A DNA stretch of 64,000 bases, from assembly GCA_029582265.1 (NCBI GenBank), contig CM055822.1, positions 6,565,200-6,629,199 on the forward strand, given 5' to 3'. The translations under genes and the position numbers were made by a program. The DNA is from Zoroaster sp. YZ-2022. Lineage: Eukaryota; Echinodermata; Asteroidea; Forcipulatida; Zoroasteridae. Under the pieces are notes generated by a model that worked only from the letters and a program-made list of their open reading frames with translations, was not told the DNA's origin and made no database searches. Below are positions 13,146 through 24,854 of the stretch, one piece after another (position 1 is the stretch's first letter; the number at the start of each line of letters is the position of its first letter).

Positions 13146-14826
13146 ATAAACTTCACCATCACATAAAAAAAAATTACTCCTGAATGCTGAATTCATTTGA
13201 AAGCTTTATAAAATGCATTTTTATTAGACACTTCTGATAAATATGATAATTTCCCAATATTATCTGAACTTTTTATAAGATTTTTGTACTTGCTGGAAAG
13301 GTTACTATGACACAAAATTATTCTTTACAAAAAAACTCTGAAGTACTTTTCATAATTATGGTAAACAATTTGTTTAAAGACACCTTTGTTAATGTTGGCA
13401 AACTGCTTAGTATCTTTACTTTCTTTGAATCAAGATATGCATTTAACAACCAAACATATTTTACATTAATATCAAGAAAATAATGAAAAAGCATTCAGAT
13501 TTGTTCATATTCATTCTAACGGTGAAAGTTTAGCGCTTTCTTTCCTAAATTCCAAAACAAATCTGAATTAGTTTTCACTATTTTTCGACACATAATAAGC
13601 TAGAACTTTTACACATATATTTGTACTTGTCTTAAATGCAGAAAGTAATTTTACCCCAAAAAATGCATTATAGCTTTAAAAATAAACAGTCATACCATCA
13701 TGAAGACTCAGTATCCATGGTTACATGTGCTCCATAATCAACTTTGTAGAAACAGCTATGTATTCTTTCCTAAACACAGCCACAAGCGAAACTGACTATA
13801 TCCCATCAAAGATTACTGACACACAGAGATATTGCTTGCCCACACTGAGTCCTCAGCTGGCCTAGAAAGTGCAGTGAACTGCAAGACTGATGCATGGAAC
13901 ATTTGGGATAATCCTGAACCTGCTGGACTGTCAGTAACGCAGAGCTGTGCAGAGCCAAACATATGGGGAATATATCACACTTGTTGGGTGACCTCATAAT
14001 GTCTCGCACTGATCAGCAAAGCAGACGGTAAAACCTTTCCCCACACTCAGCGCGTTAACCCACCGTCCGCGTTAAAAAGACAGTCATGCAACTGGGGTTG
14101 TGAGTGACGCACTGCACCAAATGCCACACAAAAAGATCTTGTGTGTCAATCAAAGTTAACCAGTCACTTGCCGAGACACTCATATGCACAGATCTCTCAA
14201 TGTCAACGTGGGAATACCACTGGGGCACAGCGTGACACAACAACAGACTGAGTGATTCACTGCTTGTCTGTTTTGTGTAAATCATCATCCAAATTTTATG
14301 CAAACCAAATGTTTGTGTCACATGAAACCCATGTGATTTTCACTGTGATCTAGGTGGTTTCTCGTTCCAGGAGATCTTGAGCCACAGATGCAGTAACTAT
14401 CACAGTCAAGCTCACTCTCTTTTACGGTCATACTCACACGTGAGGATAACATGTAGATCATTCATGCAGGACATGACAAAGCAAAATGAACACATTTGAG
14501 ATGTTTACCCCAGGAAAACAATTTGAATTTCTTACAGCATGTACTTGTCTACCCCCCAAACCGAGGACTTTTAACAAAGCAAAATGAACACAAATTGAGC
14601 TGTTTACCCCAATAAAACAATTTGAATTTCTTACTGCATGCGCTTGCATTATCTATTAATACAAACCAAGGACTTTTAACAAAATGGACAATATAGGTCC
14701 TCCTTTGTAATTGTCAGAACAACAGAGGGGATAATATCACACACACAGATCCTTTTCATTTGATTGGTGGAACACACATCACATAGCTACTAGCCAATAG
14801 TTTTGCCCATTGCGCCATCACTCCAA

Positions 14827-15182
14827 AAGACTGTCCAACAGTGCACTACTGGACAATGTGCGCCCTGACAGACTGTCCAACAGTGCACTACTGGACAATG
14901 TGCGCTCTGACAGACTGTCCAACAGTGCACTACTGGACAATGTGCGCTCTGACAGACTGTCCAACAGTGCACTACTGGACAATGTGCGCTGTGACAGACT
15001 GTCCAACAGTGCACTACTGGACAATGTGTGCTCTGACAGTGCACTACTGGACAATGTGCGCTCTGACAGACTGTCCAACAGTGCACTACTGGACAATGTG
15101 CGCTCTGACAGACTGTCCAACAGTGCACTACTGGACAATGTGCGCTGTGACAGACTGTCCAACAGTGCACTATTGGACAATA
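14827..15182. repeat. 42-bp hairpin minisatellite, first array (about 9 units)
   Basis: The unit contains GTCCAACAGTGCACTACTGG, a near-perfect dyad centred on AGTGCACT, followed by a GCGCTCTGACAGA-type spacer. One unit is shortened at about 15039. Because 42 is divisible by three, several frames stay open on both strands; these are not genes. Confidence 0.95.
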
Positions 15183-15351
15183 TACAAATATAACATGGTT
15201 TGAGGGTGGACAGTCGATATTAGCTCCCCGAGGTATTGGAAGTTGAGAAACTAGTTCCCGAGGCGAAGCCGAGGGAACTAGTTTCTCAACTTCCAATACC
15301 GAGGGAGCTAATATCGACTGTCCAATTCAAATAAACCATGTTATATTTGTT
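15183..15351. repeat. Long palindrome between the minisatellite arrays
   Basis: The arms read ATATAACATGG... and its inverse, through GTCGATATTAGCTCC and GTTGAGAAACTAGTTCCC, around a short GAGGCGAAGCC centre. Each arm is about 75 bp with few mismatches. It is able to form a large hairpin. Confidence 0.88.
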
Positions 15352-15725
15352 TTACTATACCTCATACATATTCACAATATTCTCTAGTTCGGCATCATTG
15401 AGCTTGGTAAATTAAAACGCCGCCATTTACGTGTGCCGCCATCTGTTCATGTGTATGTACGTAGCTCGGGCGATGTTCGCGCGGCGTACTACTGTTCCCC
15501 GCTGGCATGTTCCCGGATGCGGGGAACAGATCGCCAGGACTATTTCCCCGCCGGGACTGTTCCCCGATGCGACAGTCTACTACGCACTACTGCGCATGCG
15601 TATTTACCCTGTGCGTGAATACTCGCGGGCGCTTGGGAAATAGCAAAAATAGCATCTGGCACGTGACGGTGAATGGACCAGTGAGAATTCGGCTCTCGAT
15701 CATGAATATGTATGAGGTATAGTAA
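15352..15725. mobile_element. MITE with TIR TACTATACCTCATACATATT
   Basis: TACTATACCTCATACATATT near 15355 is matched inverted by AATATGTATGAGGTATAGTA at about 15705-15724. Enclosed GC-rich sequence has no convincing coding frame. It lies exactly between the palindrome and the second minisatellite array. Confidence 0.6.
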
Positions 15726-15873
15726 TGTGTGCTCTGACAGTGCACTACTGGACAATGTGCGCTCTGACAGACTGTCCAACAGTGCACTACTGGACAATGT
15801 GCGCTCTGACAGACTGCCCAACAGTGCACTACTGGACAATGTGTGCTCTGACAGACTGTCCAACAGTGCTCTA
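15726..15873. repeat. 42-bp hairpin minisatellite, second array (about 4 units)
   Basis: Same unit and orientation as the array ending at 15182. The 540 bp between them contain a palindrome and a MITE, so the two were probably one array. Confidence 0.93.
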
Positions 15874-16064
15874 TTACTTGCGTGTAATAGCATAGAGCAA
15901 GGTAATAGAGACAATCATCATCTATGATTCCTCCATGTATTTCAATGCCTGACTTTGGTAATGTTGGCAAAATTGCTTAATAATCTCTCAATCAGAAGGG
16001 CTGGAATTTCACAGAGGACAAGGAGGCCATGGACTCTGTCGCCCTGGTCTTGGCTTGGTTATAG

Positions 16065-16507
16065 CCCCATTCTAGGGCCAATACACTAGACTCCCTCCGT
16101 ATCCTTGGCCCTAGCGCCACATGTACAGAAATGGAGCTAGTTTTCAACTTTTGATCTGCTAATTATTACAATCTAAAACTTTGTGATTAGGTAAGCTTGC
16201 CCAAGCAGACACTTTTGGCATAAAGATTACTACTGTGAAATCGGTAATTTTGGTGAAATTTAAATTTTATTAATGTTTTTTTTATTAAAAAAATGTTTCA
16301 AAAATTTGATGAAAGTGAGATATCCCAGAATAATGGATTTTATGCCAAAAGTGTCTGCTTGGGCAAGCTTATCTAATTACTGAGTTTTAGGTTGTAATAT
16401 TTGGCAGATCAAAAGTTGAAAAAATGAAAAATCGCTCCATTTTTGTACATGTGGTGCTAGGGCCAAGGATATGCAGGGAGTCCAGTGCATTGTCCCTAGA
16501 ATGGGGC
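16065..16507. mobile_element. Fold-back element with about 165-bp arms
   Basis: The sequence CCCCATTCTAGGG to ACTTTTGGCATAAA returns inverted from TTTATGCCAAAAGTGTCTGC to CCCTAGAATGGGG. It sits just before the tandem duplication. Confidence 0.85.
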
Positions 16508-18879
16508 GCTAGGCCTTGGTGCCCCATTAAAATGTTCCCATAGATATTCTGATATTCTGTGCCATTTACTCAGGAAGAATGGTTACCGACAAATTATGTC
16601 GATAGACACTATTTTTGCCAACAAGTGGGGGAGGGGCATTTCGGGAGAGGAAATTTCAGAGCAGATTGTCCGGTTTCAGACAAAATTTTGTAAAAACCCA
16701 GATTTTTTTGGAAATCAAAACCATAAGATTTACTTGTGAATGAGTTTCTGAATGAGTTTCATATGCATACATTTCCAATGTTAACTAAACGTTACATTCG
16801 TAAATAGATGAGTCCGATTGGTCGTCAAAGTACGCCATGTTAAGGATTTCGGCGCGTGACATGCAGGCGCTCGTGGATGGATGAATGATTTAAAAAAAAA
16901 AAAAAAAAAAACTAGTAGGGCCTACTAGTACTAGTACTAGTCAGTAGTACTAGTAGTGGGTCCCCCTGGCCGGCCCTCACACGCATGTATAATATAACCA
17001 ACTACCAAGAATCACTTTTGGAAGTTTCAAACTGAGATGCCAAAATGGACCCCAAGTTCCCATTCGACAGTTGGTTCCTCGCGGGGAAAAAAACATACGG
17101 GTACATACGAACCTTCTCATGCTAGATGTTGTTTTTGTTGAACTATTAGATTAGCCATTTTCTTCGGTTCTCCGGTTTACTACTTCCCAACTTTTTGCAA
17201 TGTATGGGATCGGGAGGAAGAAGATGGTACGCCCTCAAGTGAGTGCGCCGAAATACAGCCGTTATATATTGTTTACAACGTGTAGGAGCGTGCGTAATTT
17301 AGTATAAATCATCATGAGAAATTACTCCGTATGAAGTGTTTTCTTATCAGAGAAAACATCAGGAATGTGATTAAACATGTAGGCTAGGCCTAAGCCTATA
17401 GCAGAAAGCTTTTCGTCGTTTTCTCAAAACATATGATGAAACTTTTACAGGCACGGTAGTTTTATTATATATTTCTTGAAATACAGGGACGTAAATCCTT
17501 GTCGAATGCATATGAACAAAGTGCAGCGCACAGCCAAACAGAATCCCATAGCTATAATTAAGATGACACCCAAATGGACAAAGAAAGAAAACAATAAATA
17601 AATATTTAAACAAACCAATATTTTCCCCTTTTTTTGCTTGTTCACGAATTATTCGCTTATTATAATTATAATTATTATTTATTATTTTTAACGCATGAAT
17701 AATTCTGGGGGATGATCCTGTGGACCATCACTCCGGGCCAAAGTGTGCAACTACCCCCAGGATTTACGCCTGTGTTGAAATGAAATGAATGTACATGTAC
17801 AAGTACCAATGTTGAACCTTCCCTAATAATCGCTGAGATATTGTATTAATTGATTGGCAAACTGAGGGTGAGGAGATCCCTTCCCCTCGTAGCTGCGCAT
17901 ACTTTTATGCCCCTCCCCCTCCCCATTAGCAACCCTGCTGTCTACCGTACCTGACTCCACGACATGATTTCAGATTCCCAGATTTTGCCACAGAGATCTT
18001 GCTATTGGAAAGGGTTGTGAACCCAGTCACTACAGCCTGGCTCGACCCGGCCCCATAGCCCCATGGCAAATGCCAAATTTGTGGGTGGGTATACGTGCAC
18101 TATCCGTGCCCTATATGGAGCTGAGGGTGACCCGTACGTTCCGCTGATGCCATTTTCAATCCCAGCCAGTCCCTGTTCCGTGTTTTGCTTTCGATCCGCC
18201 CGGGATGCGTTCATAGTCAAATTCCACTATTGACTTTTCCGTTGTATTTTTTTAAAATAAAATGTTATTAACATAGCAGAAACTTCCTCATCGCTGATGT
18301 TTGATTATCTGCGCGTTGCTGAATATGGAGACATCCACATTTATTGCCAACACTTATTAGCTGTTTTTTCCCCGATTGCAACCTCCCCCTCAAAAAAAAA
18401 AAAAAAAAAAAAAAAGTTGGGGGCTTTGGGACACTGAAGTTTACGTTTGTTCCACAGTGCACAGCTGCCATTTTCAACTTTCCTGACTGTTCTGCTCCAA
18501 AGTTTGATCCTAATCCACAGAGGCGTAGTCATTCATTAACACCCTCGAGCAAAAGAGGAATGTCCCTCGATCCTCTCCACTTTTTATTGCCGAGCCTGTG
18601 ACTGTGAAATCACCATACTTTTTTTTGTTGCCTCTTTCTTTGGCCTTGGCAGTGTACCTGTTTTTCAAGACCCTGGATAGGCGTCTTAGCACCCTATCGT
18701 TAGACCTCGGTCACGGGTTTTCAATAGCTTGCTGGGTGCTGGTGGATCCATCCATGGGGTTGGCCACATGTTATTCAAATAATTGTGCGGTTTTAGCTGT
18801 TTCGGCAGGTGGTGATGATCGAGTGGGCGTATACTCATAATAGTTGAATTTATTGACCACAAGAGGGCGCAATCACTAG

Positions 18880-19207
18880 TTCCCGCCAGCGTATTTTTTT
18901 TACACCGCAGCGACGGGATTTGTGCAGTAAAAGTGCCAATTCCGGTCTTGAGAGAGAGACTACGAAACCCTAGGAGCGCGACGATAGAATTGAACTCCAA
19001 GCTGCAGTCGAGCGACCATGGCGCTCTGCAGTGGAACTCATGGAGCCATTCCCTAGCCCTCTCCGTTGATGGATGGTAGTTTTTTTTTCCGTGTCGAAAT
19101 TCCCTTCGCGCGCATGCGTGCTGAATGGGTTCATAGTCTTGACACAAGGGCGAAATGCGCACAAAACCCGTCGCTGCGGTGTAAAAAAAAAAAACGCTTC
19201 CCGCCAA
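18880..19207. mobile_element. MITE with TACACCGCAGCGACGGG arms (copy 1)
   Basis: TTTACACCGCAGCGACGGG near 18898 is inverted at about 19165-19185, each preceded outward by a poly-T/A run and a CCCGCC block. The second copy is at 22621-22937 in the duplicate. Confidence 0.7.
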
Positions 19208-19381
19208 CTATCGGTGGATCGTGACTGCTGAATGCCTTTGGGGCGGGGGACCTCTCTTGCTCCTTTTATTAAGGATACAATTTTGCCTCTCTAAGGGGAC
19301 TGAAGGGCGTATCCTGGATCTCCTAGCTGGAGCTCCAACCGAAATTCAAATCTGTCACAAAGGGGATTCACAGTGCTAGTG

Positions 19382-19584
19382 CAGTGGCGTGACTATGGGG
19401 GGGGGGGCACGGTTCCCCCTGCCGAGGTCTGTGCCCCCCCGTGTTCCCCCGTTTCAGAATTTTCCAAAAAAGGTCACCATTTGAGGCTGCAGAATACAAA
19501 ATGTTCAAGTATTGACCGTGCCCCACCCCCTAGTGGTGCACCCCTAGTCTACCCTGAAAATTGGACTCTATAGTTACGCCACTG
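19382..19584. mobile_element. hAT-like MITE with 8-bp TSD TGCTAGTG
   Basis: CAGTGGCGTGACTAT at the left and ATAGTTACGCCACTG at the right are inverted ends. TGCTAGTG flanks both sides (19374-19381, 19585-19592). In the second duplicate copy it is cut short at about 27740. Confidence 0.9.
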
Positions 19585-19930
19585 TGCTAGTGGCGCTGTC
19601 AAAGTTCCCCCACTCCACCATTTTTTTTATAGTGTCAATTTCTTTGAACAATCATTAGGGGAAAGGCAGTGAGAAGGACCATACCTATACCACCTACCAA
19701 ACTTCACCCAAACTGCCCCGACCAACCGATAAATCACAAATTATTGTTCATAATGCAATGACATGTCCCCCCCCCCGGGATTGTTGTTTGTCTTTGTCAA
19801 CAAGAGCTTGAGTTATATAGTTGTTGATTCACTGATGTGATGTGATACTGGTTGATTAAACCATAACCTACTGATCTGAGAGAGCGACACGTTGCACATG
19901 AATAATATGATACATTGAACCAAAGCTGCA

Positions 19931-20033
19931 ATGGCTGAGGAGTTAGGCAACAAGTGGTACGAGTATATCGTGGTGGGTTGCGGGGGTATAGGCAGCGGAG
20001 CCGTGTACTGGTTGTCTAAACGAGCTGGACCAA
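19931..20033 (+). CDS. PIPOX: PIPOX-like exon 1, upstream duplicate copy
   Basis: Same 103-base exon, intact start codon, open frame and GTAAGT donor, inside copy 1 of the tandem duplication. It could act as an alternative first exon with its own duplicated promoter region, or be unused. Splicing to exon 2 at 30148 would need a 10-kb intron that skips the second copy. Confidence 0.7.
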
Positions 20034-20067
20034 GTAAGTAGATCACAGCATGGATTTAAGTTGAGGT

Positions 20068-20169
20068 GCTTGCCAAACGGGCAGGGAATATGCCCAGTTA
20101 ATAAAGATGTCTATATTAATTATTATAGACATCTTTATTAACTGGGCCTATTCCCTGCCGTTGGCAAGC
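20068..20169. repeat. Near-perfect 100-bp hairpin behind oxidase exon 1
   Basis: GCTTGCCAAACGGGCAGGGA ... AAAGATGTCTAT returns inverted to TTGGCAAGC with very few mismatches. It starts 35 bases after exon 1. The duplicate at 28139-28238 has a shorter loop and a 5-base insertion. Confidence 0.9.
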
Positions 20170-22124
20170 AAGGTAAAGGTCAGGGGAAACATACACTCAT
20201 GTACACATATAAATATTTTGTTAAAAGACTTTGGACCGTTTAGGCACTACATAATTATAGTGTAGGGTAGACCTATGCCTACTTTATCATGCTCGAAAGG
20301 GGCACACCAAGGGCATGACAATCATGAGAGCAATTTTTGCCAACAAGTGGGGGAGGGGCATTTCGGGAGAGGAAATGTCAGAGCAGATTGTCAATTTCAG
20401 ACAAAATTTTGTAAAAACCCAGATTTTTTTGGAAATCAAAACCATAAGATTTACTTGTTAATGAGTTTCTGAATGAGTTTCATATGCATACATTTCCAAT
20501 GTTAACTAAACGTTACATTCGTAAATAGATGAGTCCGATTGGTCGTCAAAGTACGCCATGTTAAGGATTTCGGCGCGTGACATGCAGGCGCTCGTGGATG
20601 GGCGAATGATTTAAAAAAAAAAAAAAAAAAAACTAGTAGGGCCTACTACTAGTACTAGTCAGTAGTAGTGGGTCCCCCTGGCCCTCACACGCATGTATAA
20701 CCATGGAGGAAGGAAATATAACCAACTACCAAGAATCACTTTTGGAAGTTTCAAACTGAGATGCCAAAATGGACCCCAAGTTCCCATTCGACAGTTGGTT
20801 CCTCGCGGGGAAAAAAACATACGGGTACATACGAACCTTCTCATGCTAGATGTTGTTTTTGTTGAACTATTAGATTAGCCATTTTCTTCGGTTCTCCGGT
20901 TTACTACTTCCCAACTTTTTGCAATGTATGGGATCGGGAGGAAGAAGATGGTACGCCCTCAAGTGAGTGCGCCGAAATACAGCCGTTATATATATTGTTT
21001 ACAACGTGTAGGGGCGTGCGTAATTTAGTATAAATCATCATGAGAAATTACTCCGTATGAAGTGTTTTCTTATCAGAGAAAACATCAGGAATGTGATTAA
21101 ACATGTAGGCTAAGCCTATAGCAGAAAGCTTTTCGTCGTTTTCTCAAAACATATGATGAAACTTTTACAGGCACGGTAGTTTTATTATATATTTCTTGAA
21201 ATACAGGGACGTAAATCCTTGTCGAATGCATATGAACAAAGTGCAGCGCACAGCCAAACAGAATCCCATAGCTATAATTAAGATGACACCCAAATGGACA
21301 AAGAAAGAAAACAATAAATAAATATTTAAACAAACCAATATTTTCCCCTTTTTTTGCTTGTTCACGAATTATTCGCTTATTATAATTATAATTATTATTT
21401 ATTATTTTTAACGCATGAATAATTCTGGGGGATGATCCTGTGGACCATCACTCCGGGCCAAAGTGTGCAACTACCCCCCCCCCCCCCCCCCAGGATTTAC
21501 GCCTGTGTTGAAATGAAATGAATGTACATGTACAAGTACCAATGTTGAACCTTCCCTAATAATCGCTGAGATATTGTATTAATTGATTGGCAAACTGAGG
21601 GTGAGGAGATCCCTTCCCCTCGTAGCTGCGCATACTTTTATGCCCCTCCCCCTCCCCATTAGCAACCCTGCTGTCTACCGTACCTGACTCCACGACATGA
21701 TTTCAGATTCCCAGATTTTGCCACAGAGATCTTGCTATTGGAAAGGGTGGTTGTGAACCCAGTCACTACAGCCTGGCTCGACCCGGCCCCATAGCCCCAT
21801 GGCAAATGCCAAATTTGTGGGTGGGTATACGTGCACTATCCGTGCCCTATATGGAGCTGAGGGTGACCCGTACGTTCCGCTGATGCCATTTTCATTCCCA
21901 GCCAGTCCCTGTTCCGTGTTTTGCTTTCGATCCGCCCGGGATGCGTTCATAGTCAAATTCCACTATTGACTTTTCCGTTGTATTTTTTTTAAAATAAAAT
22001 GTTATTAACATAGCAGAAACTTCCTCATCACTGATGTTTGATTATCTGCGCGTTGCTGAATATGGAGACATCCACATTTATTGCCAACACTTATTAGCTG
22101 TTTTTTCCCCGATTGCAACCTCCC

Positions 22125-22163
<39 letters not shown>

Positions 22164-23597
22164 GGCGCTTTGGGACACTGAAGTTTACGTTTGTTCCACA
22201 GTGCACAGCTGCCATTTTCAACTTTCCTGACTGTTCTGCTCCAAAGTTTGATCCTAATCCACAGAGGCGTAGTCATTCATTAACACCCTCGAGCAAAAGA
22301 GGAATGTCCCTCGATCCTCTCCACTTTTTATTGCCGAGCCTGTGACTGTGAAATCACCATACTTTTTGTTGTTGCCTCTTTCTTTGGCCTTGGCAGTGTA
22401 CCTGTTTTTCAAGACCCTGGATAGGCGTCTTGGCACCCTATCGTTAGACCTCGGTCACGGGTTTTCAATAGCTTGCTGGGTGCTGGTGGATCCATCCATG
22501 GGGTTGGCCACATGTTATTCAAATAATTGTGCGGTTTTAGCTGTTTCGGCAGGTGGTGATGTGTCGAGTGGGCGTATACTCATAATAGTTAAATTTATTG
22601 ACCACAAGAGGGCGCAATCACTAGTTCCCGCCAGCGTATTTTTTTTTTACACCGCAGCGACGGGTTTTGTGCAGTAAAAGTGCCAATTCCGGTCTTGAGA
22701 GAGAGACTACGAAACCCTAGGCGCGCGACGATAGAAAACTCCAAGCTAGCAGTCGACCATGGCGCTCTGCAGTGGAACTCATGGAGCCATTCCCTCCGTT
22801 GATGGTAGTTTTTTATTGCGTGTCGAAATTCCCTTCGCGCGCATGCGTGCTGAATGGGTTCATAGTCTTGACACAAGGGCGAAATGCGCACAAAACCCGT
22901 CGCTGCGGTGTAAAAAAAAAAACGCTTCCCGCCAACTATCGGTGGATCGTGACTGCTGAATGCCTTTGGGGCGGGGGACCTCTCTTGCTCCTTTTATTAA
23001 GGATACAATTTTGCCTCTCTAAGGGGCATTAGTCGGACAGATACGATAAAAAGTGTCATTAAGTATTGTGCACAGTTTGCCTACCATTGGCATATGTACT
23101 GAAAGAAGCAGTGAAGCGATAACAGATTAACCAATCAGGCTACACTCCACCACCAACACCAACATAATTATGAATATGGATGAAGTGAACTGTATGAGCC
23201 AGCAAGCCCCCTGTTGTTTAAGCCTATTAGTAAACCCAGATATAAACAAAGGTGATAATTGGCTCTACCAGACTGATACTGGGATCAAGATGTTTGACCT
23301 TGGCGGGAGTACAGTGTTGTACCATGGTACAATGACTTAGGAAATCCAGCAATTAGGATAGGCCCAATGGTGTACCTTATGTCATGACGGAAAAAACCCT
23401 AATGGTGTACCATATAATGTCGTTGTTTGAAGTTGGAGGATATGCCATAAAATACAAGACAAGACGCACGAACGGTCAGATGGAAATACAAAAGCATCAA
23501 AACACGAATCATGAATAAACTGCAAATTTTACGAGTCATGGTACTATGATAACAATTAACAAAGATAATACACATAAGTATTTTACATAGAACAATT

Positions 23598-23850
23598 TTA
23601 TAGGTACATTTTAATTTTATATTTAAATGCATTAAGTGTAGACGAGTTTCTAATATCACTGCGAAACTTGTTCTAGTTGATTGCACCATGGAGGAAGGAA
23701 TATTTGTGTCCTGTGTTTTGGAAGATGAATATGTTTTGGTTGAAGTTCTGGTGTTGTAGTTATGAATGTTGTAACTAAATTTGAAGAGCTCTTGCCAATT
23801 GAATTGAGAATTAATTTTTTGACCCAAGAGTAGTCAAATCTATTATTCAT
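23598..23850 (-). pseudogene. Fragment of a LINE reverse-transcriptase C-terminus
   Basis: Minus-strand frames contain a HNYNTRTSTK motif and, after a frame change, a terminal segment DIRNSSTLNAFKYKIKMYL followed by a stop. Both are typical of the last part of CR1/Jockey-like reverse transcriptases. Only this tail is present and the frame is broken, so it is a dead piece carried in the larger element. Confidence 0.55.
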
Positions 23851-23978
23851 GAGATAATAATAAACTATCGGACAATATTGGAGAATACTATAATGTTTAT
23901 TAATATGTGGACATATAATTATATATTCACAAATGAATATTATTCAATAATAATATTCTATTCTGGACTTGGACTATT

Positions 23979-24250
23979 AGGCCAAAAAAAGTCTCTGGTT
24001 TCTGGTCTCCGCGCGCGTCGCCTCAGACCCAGGTGTCGGCATTTTTATTGATTTATTTATTTATTTTTGATATGAAACGATGTCCAATTGCAGCCAAAAT
24101 TGTTGGATTGATTGGAATTCTGCTGTGCTGTGCTTTCAACGACTTTTTCACACAGGAGTATGAACGTTTTCCCAATTTGTGAGGCTTCTCTTAGCCACCA
24201 TACATTATGTGAAATTTGTTCCCCGCGTACACAATGTGAAAAAAAAAAAT
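23979..24250. repeat. PIF-like MITE fragment, second copy
   Basis: Starts TTA then GGCCAAAAAAAGTCTCTGG and runs as the reverse complement of most of the element at 5314-5673. The other end was not found, so it is partial. Confidence 0.6.
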
Positions 24251-24854
24251 TATTGTTAAGAAATAATAAAGTTGTAAAAAAATATATATATATCCTTGAT
24301 GAAATGTTGTCACCCTCATCCTTACGCAATGGTAGTTTTAAAATCTTTAAGGACAAACCGGAATGTCATCTTTTGTACTGAGATATTTTGGAGATATGAC
24401 AGCCCAGAAAATTTGGTTCAAGTTATGCTGTTATAGGAAAGCCTTTCTAATTATTTAAAGCTATCTCAATGTCTTGAACAATTTAATCATACTAATGACC
24501 TCATGCCCCACCCTCACCCCGACCTAAGCCCCTGCCCCCATCGACAAATCTTTTTACAGTAAACCGATGCACACATACATGCATTTCTGGAGCCCAGTTT
24601 AACCCCTTCCCCACCCTGAATCTGTGCTTTCACCCATCCAATGTCAGCAATTTCCCTCATTTACTATAAATACGAAAGTATTGATCGGGTGCCTTCTTAC
24701 ACATAGAAACAAAACATGCTATATTTAGCTTGTTTCTAAAAATGTATTATTAAAGCATTATTAAGCTGCCCCAGTTGTACTGATGTCAAATTTAAAAAAC
24801 GGGTTTCATAAGCATCCAGCAGTGAGCCATGGCTCCGCCTTTCTATTTTATGTA

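Larger units (their letters stand above)
8540..14826. other. Intergenic, SINE and MITE rich
   Basis: Between the listed SINEs and MITEs there is a degenerate stretch of CAAGTCAAATCAAGTCACAAGT-like repeats (about 9925-10315). A segment at 12280-12530 has relatives near 49600-49870 and 62460-62930. AT-rich filler makes up the rest. No gene recognised. Confidence 0.55.
16611..20332 (+). repeat. Tandem duplication, copy 1 (3.7 kb)
   Basis: Bases from the ATTTTTGCCAACAAGTGGGG start to 20332 recur nearly unchanged at 20333-28404, apart from small indels and two large differences: the 4.57-kb element inserted after the base matching 19298, and a 0.25-kb deletion inside the second copy's hAT-like MITE. 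The last part of each copy is the first exon and flanking region of the oxidase gene. Copy 1 lacks the big insertion and so shows the original state. Confidence 0.93.

Noticed and set aside
14790..15296. A 168-residue minus-strand frame and several others over the same DNA
   Set aside because: The 42-bp unit keeps many frames open on both strands; the proteins are pure tandem repeats of the satellite.
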